Source of the DNA: an uncultured bacterium
Lineage (GTDB): Bacteria; Actinomycetota; Coriobacteriia; Coriobacteriales; Atopobiaceae
Assembly (NCBI GenBank): GCA_905215465.1
Contig: CAJMPT010000025.1
Location: forward strand, 1-22,415
DNA length: 22,415 nt
Direction of reading: 5' to 3'
The notes beneath the pieces were generated by a model. It saw only the letters and a list, made by a program, of their open reading frames with translations. It searched no databases and was not told the origin of the DNA. Positions 6,697 to 20,114 of the stretch are shown piece after piece; positions within the stretch are counted from its first letter, which is position 1, and every line of letters begins with the position of its first letter. The translations under genes were made by a program, and so were the position numbers.

Positions 6697-7949
6697 GTGA
6701 ATCTGCTCGTCGATGGCGGCAGGCACCCCGAGGCGCTTCTCGCCTTGGAGGACGGGAGCTACTTCTTCGGTCGCTCCGCCGGTGCCGAGGGAGAGACCTT
6801 TGGAGAGGTCGTCTTCAATACCTCTATGGTGGGCTACCAGGAGATCGTGAGCGATCCCTCCTATGCCGGCCAGCTCGTGACCCTGACCTACCCGCAGGTG
6901 GGCAACTACGGCATCAACGAGCTTGACATGCAGTCCCGAGAGCTCGCCCTTGCTGGCCTCATCGTGCATGACATGTGCTACCAGCCCAGCAACTGGCAGT
7001 CCGTGAAGTCCCTGCCGGACTTCCTCGCCGAGCGCGGCATAGTGGCCATCGAGGACGTGGACACCCGCGCCCTCACCCTGCGCATCCGCGAGGGCGGCGC
7101 CATGAAGGCGGCCATCTCCACCACCGACCTCGACCCCGCGAGCCTCGTGGCCCGCGTGCGCGCCTCTGCGGCAATCGCCGATCACAACTACGTGGTCGAC
7201 GTCTCCTGCGCCGAGCCCTACGTCATCCCGGCAAAGGGGGAGTGCCGCCACAAGGTGGTGGCCTACGACTGCGGCGAGAAGGCCGGCATCGCCAAGCGCC
7301 TTGCCGCCGTTGGCTGCGAGGTCACGGTCGTGCCCTGGGACACCCCCGCCGAGAAGGCCCTGGCCCTCGACCCCGACGGCGTGTTCTTCTCCAACGGCCC
7401 CGGAGACCCTGAGACCGTCCCGCCCGTGGTCGAGGCCGTCCGCGCCTGCCTGGGCAAGCTCCCGGTCTTTGGCATCTGCCTGGGCAACCAGGTCATCTCC
7501 CTTGCCGCCGGCGGCCAGGTGGAGAAGCTCCCATACGGCCACCACGGCGGCAATGAGCCGGTGATGAACCTACTCACCGGCAAGGTTGAGATCACGGCCC
7601 AGAACCACAACTACGGCCCGGTCTTCCCGACCTTCGGCCCGCTTGTGCCCGAGCTCTCCGGCGGCGTGACCGAGCACCCCTCCGACCTGCGCTTCTGGTC
7701 TTCCAGGCACGTGGCGCCGGTGGTCATGAGCGAGCGCTACGGCCACATCCGCCTCACGCACGTCAACCTCAACGACGGCACGCCCGAGGGCATCCAGTTC
7801 CTCGACCTGCCCGCGTTCTCCATGCAGTACCACCCCGAGGCCAAGCCCGGCCCCAACGACTCGACGTACGCCTTTGCCGCCTTCGCGCGCCTCATGGACG
7901 GGGTCGAGGACTACCTTGCCATCGACGTCCGCGAGGGGAGGCGCTTCTA

Positions 7950-7950
<1 letters not shown>
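6697..7950 (+). CDS. carA: carbamoyl-phosphate synthase small (glutaminase) subunit
   Basis: 417 residues. It hydrolyses glutamine and passes ammonia to CarB, making carbamoyl phosphate for pyrimidines and arginine. GTG 6697 is taken as start: GGAAAGGA lies 10 nt upstream and the protein then begins directly with the CarA fold (LLVDGGRHPEALLALEDGSYFFG). Seen: the N-terminal CarA-specific domain with FNTSMVGYQEIVSDPSYAGQ; the class I glutamine amidotransferase domain with FSNGPGDPE, nucleophile Cys261 in FGICLGNQ, and His379/Glu381 in QYHPEA. Two oddities: Asn follows the GICLG motif where most family members have His, and about 30 extra residues lie between AQNHNY and THVNLNDGT, making the protein longer than the usual 360-390. 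Its stop overlaps the carB start (TAATG). Confidence 0.96.
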
Positions 7951-11165
<3,215 letters not shown>

Positions 11166-11188
11166 GGCGTCGCGTCATCGTTTGACCC

Positions 11189-11225
11189 AAGGGCCGCTCG
11201 GGCATTTGTATCCCGGGTGGCCCTT
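11189..11225 (+). terminator. terminator after carB
   Basis: A 14-bp stem (11189-11202 with 11212-11225, two G-T wobbles) with loop CATTTGTAT stands 23 nt after the carB stop. Only ATCTT follows, so the T-run is weak. Confidence 0.7.
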
Positions 11226-11251
11226 ATCTTGTGGGAGTGGTGCGCGAGGGT

Positions 11252-11278
11252 ATACCAGACCTCGAAGTTTGGTATCAT
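11252..11278 (+). promoter_or_regulatory. candidate promoter and dyad before tRNA-Leu
   Basis: TATCAT (11273-11278) is a plausible -10 box 21 nt before the tRNA. It overlaps a dyad, ATACCA (11252-11257) facing TGGTAT (11270-11275). An alternative -35/-10 pair is TTGTGG (11229-11234) with TATACC (11251-11256), spacing 16. I cannot tell which is used. Confidence 0.35.
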
Positions 11279-11299
11279 TCAAAGGCTGTGCGCCGTAAT

Positions 11300-11386
11300 G
11301 CGGGCGTGGTGGAACTGGTAGACACGCTGGATTTAGGTTCCAGTGGGGGAGACCCCGTGAAGGTTCGAGTCCTTTCGCCCGCACCA
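11300..11386 (+). tRNA. tRNA-Leu (anticodon TAG), CCA encoded
   Basis: A class II tRNA with a long variable arm. Acceptor arms are GCGGGCG and CGCCCGC, anticodon stem CTGGA/TCCAG with loop TTTAGGT (anticodon TAG), variable arm GTGGGGGAGACCCC, T loop TTCGAGT, discriminator A at 11383 and encoded CCA at 11384-11386. It reads CTA and other CTN codons. No terminator separates it from tig 69 nt downstream. Confidence 0.96.
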
Positions 11387-11455
11387 GAGCGCACGTTCAA
11401 CAGGGCATTCATTCGACGGGAGAAGCCCGCCGAGGTACGAGACACTGGAGGAACG

Positions 11456-12796
11456 TTGAACATCACCGTCACCCCTGAGCAGCCTCAGGACAACAAGCTG
11501 ACCGCCAAGGTCACCATCTCTGCCGCCGACGTCGACGCGGCCATCAAGAAGACCTACGCGGAGATCGCCAACAAGTACGCCTTCCAGGGCTTCCGTCGCG
11601 GCCACGTTCCCCGTCCCATCATCAACAACATGATGGGCCTCGAGTCCATCCTCGCCCAGGCCACCAACGACCTGCTCAACGCCGCCGACCCCGCCATCGT
11701 CGAGGAGCTCGACGTCACCCCGCTGGGCCAGATCTCCTTCGGCGACGAGCCCGCCCTCGTCGTGGAGCACTCCGACTACGAGGCCACCGTCACCATCGAC
11801 GTCCGCCCCGAGGCCGAGCTCGAGAGCTATGACGCCCCCGAGGTCAACATGCCCCCCGAGGAGGCCACCGAGGCCGAGATCGACTGGCAGCTCAACCAGC
11901 TCCTCTCCTACCAGATGACCTACGAGGACACCGACGAGGACCGCGAGGTCGCCGAGGGTGACGTCATCGGCGTCGACATCCAGAACGTCGAGGGCGCCGG
12001 TCACCTCGCCGCCGAGAACCGCACCGTCACCCTGAACGGCATGCAGCTCCCCGCCGAGCTCCAGGAGGCCATCGTCGGCATGAAGCCCGGCGAGACCAAG
12101 GACGTCGAGTGGGTCAAGTCCCACGAGCACGAGGGCGAGGTCCACGAGCACAAGTTCTCCGTCAAGGTGACCGTCAAGGCCATCAAGAAGGCCGTCACCC
12201 CCGAGCTCACCGACGAGCTCGCCAAGAAGAACTTTGGCTACGAGACCGTCGAGAAGCTCCGCGAGGCCGTCAAGGAGGAGATCGAGGCCGACAAGAAGAC
12301 CTCCCTCCCTCAGCTCAAGGAGGATCGCGTCGTCGAGGAGATGGGCAAGCGCCTGCAGCTCGACGAGGTTCCCGAGAACTACAAGAACGAGATCTTCAAC
12401 GAGCTCGCTCAGGAGTTCCTGGCCCAGCTCCAGCGCCAGAACATCTCCCTTGACATGTACCTTGCCGCCCGTGGCGTCAAGACCGACGACTTCATTGCCG
12501 ACCTCCACGCCCAGGCCGACGAGCGTGCCCGCCAGTCCCTGGCCCTCGACGCCGTTGCCAAGAAGATGGGCTTCGATGCCACCGAGGCCGATGTCGAGGC
12601 CGAGTTCGAGCGTGCCGGCATCGAGGACGTCAAGGCCGCCGTCAAGCAGTGGAAGGACCAGGGGCGTCTTCCCGCCATCCGCGACTCCATCAAGCGCACC
12701 AAGGCCCTCGACTACCTGGTCGAGAACGCCAAGGTGACCATCAAGGACGAGGTTGCCGAGCGCGCCGAGGCCGAGAAGGCCGAGTCCGCAGAGTAG
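11456..12796 (+). CDS. tig: trigger factor (ribosome-associated chaperone, PPIase)
   Basis: 446 residues. It binds the ribosome exit tunnel and shields nascent chains. The start is TTG 11456, with GGAGG (11447-11451) 4 nt upstream, so that the protein begins MNITVTPEQPQDNKLTAKVTI, the usual trigger-factor N terminus. The longer open frame runs back through tRNA-Leu and is not coding. Seen: the ribosome-docking signature GFRRGHVPR (45-53); an FKBP-like PPIase domain around residues 160-250 (EGDVIGVDIQNVEG, LPAELQEAIVGMKPGETKDV); and a long, charged helical C-terminal domain from about residue 260. The acidic tail ends EKAESAE. It leads the tig-clpP-clpX order, a common arrangement in bacteria. 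Confidence 0.96.
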   Translation: MNITVTPEQPQDNKLTAKVTISAADVDAAIKKTYAEIANKYAFQGFRRGHVPRPIINNMMGLESILAQATNDLLNAADPAIVEELDVTPLGQISFGDEPALVVEHSDYEATVTIDVRPEAELESYDAPEVNMPPEEATEAEIDWQLNQLLSYQMTYEDTDEDREVAEGDVIGVDIQNVEGAGHLAAENRTVTLNGMQLPAELQEAIVGMKPGETKDVEWVKSHEHEGEVHEHKFSVKVTVKAIKKAVTPELTDELAKKNFGYETVEKLREAVKEEIEADKKTSLPQLKEDRVVEEMGKRLQLDEVPENYKNEIFNELAQEFLAQLQRQNISLDMYLAARGVKTDDFIADLHAQADERARQSLALDAVAKKMGFDATEADVEAEFERAGIEDVKAAVKQWKDQGRLPAIRDSIKRTKALDYLVENAKVTIKDEVAERAEAEKAESAE

Positions 12797-12821
12797 GCTC
12801 GTCTCCTCACCTGCACCTCTC

Positions 12822-12858
12822 GCATGCCCCGGGGAGCCCGCCTCTTCCCGGGGCATGC
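12822..12858 (+). terminator. strong hairpin between tig and clpP
   Basis: GCATGCCCCGGG (12822-12833) pairs perfectly with CCCGGGGCATGC (12847-12858), extended by a G-T and an A-T pair. Only TTCAAT follows. It ends 10 nt before the clpP Shine-Dalgarno sequence, so it may be a leaky terminator or an RNA processing site rather than a full stop. Confidence 0.5.
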
Positions 12859-12878
12859 TTCAATGAACAGGAGGAACA

Positions 12879-13496
12879 ATGCACTATCCCACCAACACCC
12901 CGCTCATCCCGTACGTGGTCGAGCAGACCCCGCGCGGCGAGCGCAGCTTTGACATCTACTCCAGGCTGCTGAACGACCGCATCGTCTTCCTTGGCGAGGA
13001 GGTCACGCGCGACTCCGCCAACCTGGTCATCGCCCAGCTGCTGCAGCTCGAGAGCGCCGACCCCGACAAGGACATCTCGCTCTACGTCAACTCCCCGGGC
13101 GGCGACGTCTACGCCGGCCTGGGCATCATCGACACGATGAACTTCATCAAGCCCGACGTCTCCACCATCTGCGTCGGCATGGCCGCCTCCATGGGCGCCG
13201 CCATCCTGGCCAGCGGCGCCAAGGGCAAGCGCCTGGCGCTTCCCAACTCCATGGTGCTCATCCACCAGCCGAGCTCGGGCGTCTCCGGCCAGCAGACCGA
13301 CATCCAGATTGTCGCCGACGAGACCCGCTGGATCCGCCAGCACCTCAACGAGCTTCTCGCCGACGCCACCGGCCAGCCCATCGAGCGCATCAACGCCGAC
13401 ACCGAGCGCGACAACTACATGCGCGCCGAGGAGGCCTGCGCCTACGGCCTGGTGGACAAGGTCATCTCCTCCCGCAACGACAACCGGGAGAGCTAA
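12879..13496 (+). CDS. clpP: ATP-dependent Clp protease proteolytic subunit
   Basis: 205 residues. This serine peptidase forms tetradecameric chambers and degrades proteins unfolded by ClpX or ClpC/ClpA. AGGAGG (12869-12874) stands 4 nt before the ATG. The catalytic triad is visible: Ser104 in GMAASMGA, His129 in LIHQPSSG and Asp178 in DTERDNYM, spaced as in E. coli ClpP. The front reads YVVEQTPRGERSFDIYSRLLNDRI, typical of ClpP after a short propeptide. The stop overlaps the clpX ATG (TAATG), so the two are translationally coupled and probably form one machine. Confidence 0.98.
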   Translation: MHYPTNTPLIPYVVEQTPRGERSFDIYSRLLNDRIVFLGEEVTRDSANLVIAQLLQLESADPDKDISLYVNSPGGDVYAGLGIIDTMNFIKPDVSTICVGMAASMGAAILASGAKGKRLALPNSMVLIHQPSSGVSGQQTDIQIVADETRWIRQHLNELLADATGQPIERINADTERDNYMRAEEACAYGLVDKVISSRNDNRES

Positions 13497-14803
13497 TGGC
13501 ATCCAGTGACAACGGCGGCGAGTACGGCAACCAGGAGGTCCGCTGCTCCTTCTGCCACAAGAGCCGCAGCCAGGTGAGCAAGCTCGTCCAGGGTCCCGAC
13601 GGGGTCTACATCTGCGACGAGTGCATCCACGCCTGCGCCGACATGATTGGCCAGCCCGTTGACGAGCTGGGCATTGACGATCTGGTGGAGGTCCCCGAGG
13701 AGGCCCCCATCAAGGAGCTCCCCACCCCTCACGAGATCTACGACGAGCTCTCCCAGTACGTCATGGGCCAGGAGCAGGCCAAGCGCGCCATGAGCGTGGC
13801 CGTCTACAACCACTACCGCCGCATCCTCTCCGGCAACGACGAGGTCGAGGAGGGCGAGGAGCAGGTGGAGATCGCCAAGAGCAACATCTTGCTTCTGGGC
13901 CCCACCGGAACGGGCAAGACCCTTCTGGCCCAGACCCTCGCGCGCTTCCTCGAGGTGCCCTTCGCCATCGCCGACGCAACCACGCTGACCGAGGCCGGCT
14001 ACGTGGGCGAGGACGTGGAGAACATCCTGCTCAAGCTCATCACCGCCGCCGACGGCGACGTGGAGCGCGCGCAGGTGGGCATCGTCTACGTGGACGAGAT
14101 CGACAAAATCGCCCGCAAGGCCGAGAACCTCTCCATCACGCGCGACGTCTCCGGCGAGGGCGTGCAGCAGGCGCTTCTCAAGATCATCGAGGGAACCGAG
14201 GCCAGCGTCCCGCCCCAGGGCGGCCGCAAGCACCCCCAGCAGGAGCTCATTCGCATCGATACCACCAACATCCTGTTCATCTGCGGCGGCGCCTTCGTCG
14301 GGCTGGACAAGATCGTGGCCGACCGCATTGGCAAGAAGGGCATCGGCTTCAACGCCGAGCTCGGCCAGAAGGTCGAGGAGAACGAGGATGCCCTCATGGC
14401 CGAGGTCATGCCCCAGGACCTGCACAAGTTTGGCATGATCCCCGAGTTCATCGGCCGCATCCCGGTCATCACGAGCACCAAGGAGCTCACCGAGGACGAC
14501 TTGGTGCGCATTCTGACAGAGCCCAAGAACGCGCTGGTCAAGCAGTACCGTCGCATGTTCGAGCTCGAGGGCGTGGAGCTGGAGTTTGAGCAGGACGCCC
14601 TGCGCGAGATTGCGCGTCAGACGCTTTCCCGCGGCACCGGCGCCCGCGGCCTGCGCGCCATCTGCGAGTCCACGCTCCAGGACACCATGTTCGACCTGCC
14701 GAGCGACCTGGACATCACCCGCGTGGTGGTGACCAAGGAGTCCGTGGGCGGCGGCCAGAGTCCGACCATCATCTCCAAGAGCCACGCCAAGCACGCCAAC
14801 TAG
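13496..14803 (+). CDS. clpX: ClpX, ATP-dependent unfoldase of ClpXP
   Basis: 435 residues, standard length. A hexameric AAA+ unfoldase that feeds substrates to ClpP. The start overlaps the clpP stop, with GGGAG 5 nt upstream. Seen: the N-terminal C4 zinc-binding domain (Cys17, Cys20, Cys40, Cys43) that recruits substrates and adaptors; Walker A GPTGTGKT (135-142); pore loop GYVGED (168-173); Walker B IVYVDEID (196-203); the ClpP-docking IGF loop in KKGIGFNAELG; and the sensor-2 region with SRGTGARGLRAI. All key elements are intact. Confidence 0.98.
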   Translation: MASSDNGGEYGNQEVRCSFCHKSRSQVSKLVQGPDGVYICDECIHACADMIGQPVDELGIDDLVEVPEEAPIKELPTPHEIYDELSQYVMGQEQAKRAMSVAVYNHYRRILSGNDEVEEGEEQVEIAKSNILLLGPTGTGKTLLAQTLARFLEVPFAIADATTLTEAGYVGEDVENILLKLITAADGDVERAQVGIVYVDEIDKIARKAENLSITRDVSGEGVQQALLKIIEGTEASVPPQGGRKHPQQELIRIDTTNILFICGGAFVGLDKIVADRIGKKGIGFNAELGQKVEENEDALMAEVMPQDLHKFGMIPEFIGRIPVITSTKELTEDDLVRILTEPKNALVKQYRRMFELEGVELEFEQDALREIARQTLSRGTGARGLRAICESTLQDTMFDLPSDLDITRVVVTKESVGGGQSPTIISKSHAKHAN

Positions 14804-14826
14804 CGCCGGCTGGGCAAGAAGTTGAG

Positions 14827-14863
14827 GCGGGGTCGCAACCTGAGATGGCTGCGGCCCCGCTTT
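14827..14863 (+). terminator. terminator after clpX
   Basis: GCGGGGTCGCA (14827-14837) pairs with TGCGGCCCCGC (14850-14860) through one T-G wobble and is followed by TTT. It stands 23 nt after the clpX stop. Confidence 0.7.
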
Positions 14864-14880
14864 GCGTTTGGGCGGCGGTT

Positions 14881-14981
14881 GCCGTGAACGCCTGGGGCTT
14901 CGATTCAGGCGTTCAGTGAACGGCTGAATCGAAATCACGCATTCAGTGAACGGCTGAATTGCAGCAGCAGGCGTTCACGGC
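14881..14981. repeat. cloverleaf-like inverted-repeat element between convergent genes
   Basis: An outer stem of 14 bp (GCCGTGAACGCCTG at 14881-14894, with its exact complement at 14968-14981) encloses two further hairpins. The first (14901-14931) is symmetrical about base 14916: CGATTCAG, G, CGTTCA, G, TGAACG, G, CTGAATCG. The second is ATTCAG (14941-14946) with CTGAAT (14954-14959). The 18 bases TTCAGTGAACGGCTGAAT occur in both inner hairpins. The motif TGAACG or its complement appears repeatedly. It lies in the gap between the clpX terminator and the stop of the minus-strand glycosyltransferase. Confidence 0.75.
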
Positions 14982-14997
14982 GTGAGGCGCTTCTCGG

Positions 14998-16122
14998 CTA
15001 GAGGCGGGTGCCGCCGAGCCTGTCGTAGATGCGGATGATGGCGTTGCGGCGCTTGGTGCCGCCCGGACAGGTCTTGTCAAAGGCAGGCATGACGCCCTTG
15101 TAGAGCACGATGACCTGAAGGCGCTTGGCGAGGCCGGGCACGGAGTCGCGTGACTCCTCAAGCTGCGCGCGGATCTCCTCCAGGTAGGGCGAGTGCATCG
15201 CGTAGCGCCAGAAGAGGTCGGCGCCGTCAGCGTCCGGGTAGAGCCAGGGGCGGTTGTCCGGTCCCGCAAAGTGGACGATCTTGGGGTCCTGGCGGGCCTC
15301 CTCGTACTCCTGGCGCACGTCGGGTGCGGCATTGCTCACGATGTGCGTGCGCCTGAGGTGCTGCCAGTCCATGAGGTAGTTCCACCTCATGTGGATGCGC
15401 ACGTAGTCGCCATCGGCCACGCGGTTGAGGACGTCCTGGTCAAGCCAGCGCCACATGCGCTGCGTGGCAAGGTCGAGGAGCTGCTCGGGGCTCAAGCGAC
15501 GGCGAAACTCGGCCAGGTTCATGAGCAGGACGCCCGCCTGGAAGTAGCTGTGGGCGTCGGTCATGCCCAGCTCGTTCTCCAGGTAGGGGCCGACGGTGAC
15601 GTCGTAGCCGTCCATCTGTCCCAGGGTGTCGGCGTCGCGCGTGGCGCCCAGAAGGTAGCCCGTGACGTCGGTGTCGTAGAGCTCGGCGATGTCGGCGTTG
15701 ACGATGAGGTCGGAGTCCAGGTAGATGGCCTTCTTGACGTTGGGCAGAAGCGAGGGTGCAAGCAGGCGAAAGTAGGTCTCGGGCCTGAAGTGGCCATGGT
15801 GGGGGAGCTCGATGTCTCCCAGCGCAGCGTCGACGTCGAGGAAGCCGATGCCCACGCTGGCCGTCTTGGTCTGGCGCGTGAGCGTGATCATGCTGGTGGG
15901 GGAGAGGTCGCGCGTGAGCACGATGATGTCGTAGCGGCGCTTTGCGCTGGCGTTCTCCACGATGGACTGCACCGCAACGGAGAGGTACGGAACAAAGTTC
16001 TCGCTGCAGGCAAAGACGATGACGACGTCATCGAGCGGAAGGCCGAGCTCGCGCGACGAGCTGGCGAGCATGGTGCTCGAGAGCGCGCTGCGTGCGGGCG
16101 TCGTCTTGCGTAGTGGCTTCAT
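14998..16122 (-). CDS. glycosyltransferase family 8 protein
   Basis: 374 residues. GT8 enzymes transfer galactose or glucose from a nucleotide sugar with a metal ion, usually in building surface glycans. The start ATG (16120-16122) follows GGAGAAGGGG on the minus strand. Seen: the opening DDVVIVFACSENFVPYLSVAVQSI typical of LgtC-like proteins; the metal-binding DxD in YLDSDLIV (Asp136, Asp138); FQAGVLLMNL (194-203); WLDQDVLN; and HFAG (284-287), the second metal and sugar-phosphate contact. A basic N-terminal stretch of about 30 residues precedes the fold; no signal peptide or membrane helix is visible. The acceptor cannot be predicted. It lies 83 nt downstream of the TatD-like gene on the same strand, possibly in one transcript. 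Confidence 0.9.
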   Translation of the reverse strand: MKPLRKTTPARSALSSTMLASSSRELGLPLDDVVIVFACSENFVPYLSVAVQSIVENASAKRRYDIIVLTRDLSPTSMITLTRQTKTASVGIGFLDVDAALGDIELPHHGHFRPETYFRLLAPSLLPNVKKAIYLDSDLIVNADIAELYDTDVTGYLLGATRDADTLGQMDGYDVTVGPYLENELGMTDAHSYFQAGVLLMNLAEFRRRLSPEQLLDLATQRMWRWLDQDVLNRVADGDYVRIHMRWNYLMDWQHLRRTHIVSNAAPDVRQEYEEARQDPKIVHFAGPDNRPWLYPDADGADLFWRYAMHSPYLEEIRAQLEESRDSVPGLAKRLQVIVLYKGVMPAFDKTCPGGTKRRNAIIRIYDRLGGTRL

Positions 16123-16205
16123 GGGCCCCTTCTCCGTGTGAGACAGCAGGTTGCAAGAAAAACTTTACCATGCGCTCGCGGGCCGCCGCCTAAGGAAACC
16201 CTCAC

Positions 16206-17012
16206 CTACACCGCAAGGGCGCAGACGCCATCCAGAAGGTCTCGCGCGTTGGCAGCAAGAGTGCAGGCGAGCTCGTCCTTGTCGGTGCCTCTGACCTGCG
16301 CCAATGCCATGAGTCCACGGTCAAGTGAGGACAGGAGCCCCTCCGCCCCCACGCCCTGGTCGCAGGCATCCGGAAGGTCGGTCTCAAGCAGGAGGCGCTC
16401 CTTGGGCAGCTGCCGCGCGTACTCGCGTCCGCGGCGCGTGGCCAGCATGCGCTCGCCCACGGAGAAGAGGCAGCCCATCCCGACCGCGCGGCCGAGGTCG
16501 TCCGAGGTCCCGCTGAACCAGTGCATGACGCAGCGGCAGCCGTGGGCGGCCCCGGTTCCCTCCAGGACGTCCAGAACGGCCCCCGCGGACCTCACCGCGT
16601 GGAGCGACACCACCTTGGGCGCGCCCCCGGCCTGCGCGGCAGCCGCGTTGCAGATGCGCGTGAGGGCTGTGACCTGCGCCTCGTTGCCTGCGGTGTCAGA
16701 TCGCGCCGGCGAGAAGTCCAGACCGACCTCCCCGACGAGGGCGGCCTCGCGGGCAAGCTCGCAGGCGAGGTCCACGTCTGCCGTGCCCGCTCGTCCGTCC
16801 GCCACCCACCACGGGTGGACACCCACGCCAAGAAGGACGTTGGGGACGCTCGCCAGGCTCTCCCTGGCGTCAAGGAACTCCCGTGGCGTCACAGTGCAGC
16901 AGGCAAGCGCCGCCCCGTGTCGCGCGCAGTCCGCGGCCACGGCTGCCGGGTCCTTCTCCCAGGCAAGGTGGCAGTGCGTGTCAAACAGCCTCGGTCCCTC
17001 TGCCTGCTCCAT
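16206..17012 (-). CDS. TatD family metal-dependent hydrolase (putative DNase)
   Basis: 268 residues, usual length. TatD proteins are cytoplasmic TIM-barrel metalloenzymes; characterised members are DNases. Seen: FDTHCHL (His13, His15), GVGVHPWW, GEVGLDF (Glu95), SLHAVRS (His138), MHWFSG (His164) and LLLETDLPDA (Asp212), which together supply the metal ligands in family order. The usual TD-x-P after the last ligand is present as TDLPD. The ATG (17010-17012) is preceded by a purine-rich AGAGAAGG. It is divergent from valS with a 96-nt gap that must hold promoters for both. Confidence 0.9.
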   Translation of the reverse strand: MEQAEGPRLFDTHCHLAWEKDPAAVAADCARHGAALACCTVTPREFLDARESLASVPNVLLGVGVHPWWVADGRAGTADVDLACELAREAALVGEVGLDFSPARSDTAGNEAQVTALTRICNAAAAQAGGAPKVVSLHAVRSAGAVLDVLEGTGAAHGCRCVMHWFSGTSDDLGRAVGMGCLFSVGERMLATRRGREYARQLPKERLLLETDLPDACDQGVGAEGLLSSLDRGLMALAQVRGTDKDELACTLAANARDLLDGVCALAV

Positions 17013-17108
17013 GCCTGCCTTCTCTCCCTTGTGCCGTCCGTGGTATTCTCTAAGGTTGCTATGCCTTTGTTATACCTGCTCTTTATGCCACACGCGAGAG
17101 GAACCACC

Positions 17109-19793
<2,685 letters not shown>

Positions 19794-19814
19794 AGCGGTT
19801 TCGCAGACCTGTCC

Positions 19815-19896
19815 GGAGCCCCGGCGGTTTTCTCGCAAAGCTACGAGCGCAAAGAGCGCGCTCAAAGAGCTTTGCCGAGAAAACCGCCGGGGCTCC
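19815..19896 (+). repeat. structured 3'-end element, copy 1 (behind valS)
   Basis: An 82-nt long hairpin beginning 21 nt after the valS stop. The outer stem is a perfect 21 bp (19815-19835 with 19876-19896), then after a bulged C another 7 bp (CAAAGCT with AGCTTTG). Inside is GAGCGC (19845-19850) pairing with GCGCTC (19858-19863) around AAAGAGC. The inner 60 nt (19826-19885) match copy 2 at 53 of 60 positions. No T-run follows, so it is not a standard terminator. Confidence 0.85.
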
Positions 19897-20017
19897 TCCC
19901 ATGTGGCGAACGCACCCTACTGCGCAAGTCGATGCCCAATTGTTCTTGAAAGGCTTTACCAGCATGCATGGCCTGCCGAGGCGGTGGCCTCCTGGGCTGG
20001 GCGGCAGCGTTATCGCA

Positions 20018-20104
20018 GGCGAGAGGGGTGGGTTTTCTCGGCAAAGCTCTTTGGACGCGCCCTTTGCGTCCGTAGCTTTGCGAGAAACACCCACCCCTCT
20101 CGCC
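20018..20104 (-). repeat. structured 3'-end element, copy 2 (behind tcdA)
   Basis: An 87-nt long hairpin lying 10 nt past the tcdA stop, oriented with tcdA on the minus strand. The outer arms (20018-20048 and 20074-20104) pair over about 30 bp with two one-base bulges; the distal part (GGCGAGAGGGGTGGG) is unrelated to copy 1. The inner stem is GGACGC (20053-20058) with GCGTCC (20066-20071). Relative to copy 1, two base pairs of this inner stem have exchanged (A-T to G-C and G-C to A-T) while pairing is kept. The 60-nt core is 20031-20090. Apart from the two elements, bases 19897-20017 hold nothing I can identify. Confidence 0.85.
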
Positions 20105-20114
20105 GTCGGAAGCC

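Noticed and set aside
14881..14981. CRISPR array
   Set aside because: The repeats are inverted and nested, with only two near-identical units and no regular spacers or cas genes.
17013..17108. T-box riboswitch upstream of valS
   Set aside because: The gap to the divergent tatD-like gene is only 96 nt, too short for a T-box leader, and there is no terminator/antiterminator pair or T-box core sequence.
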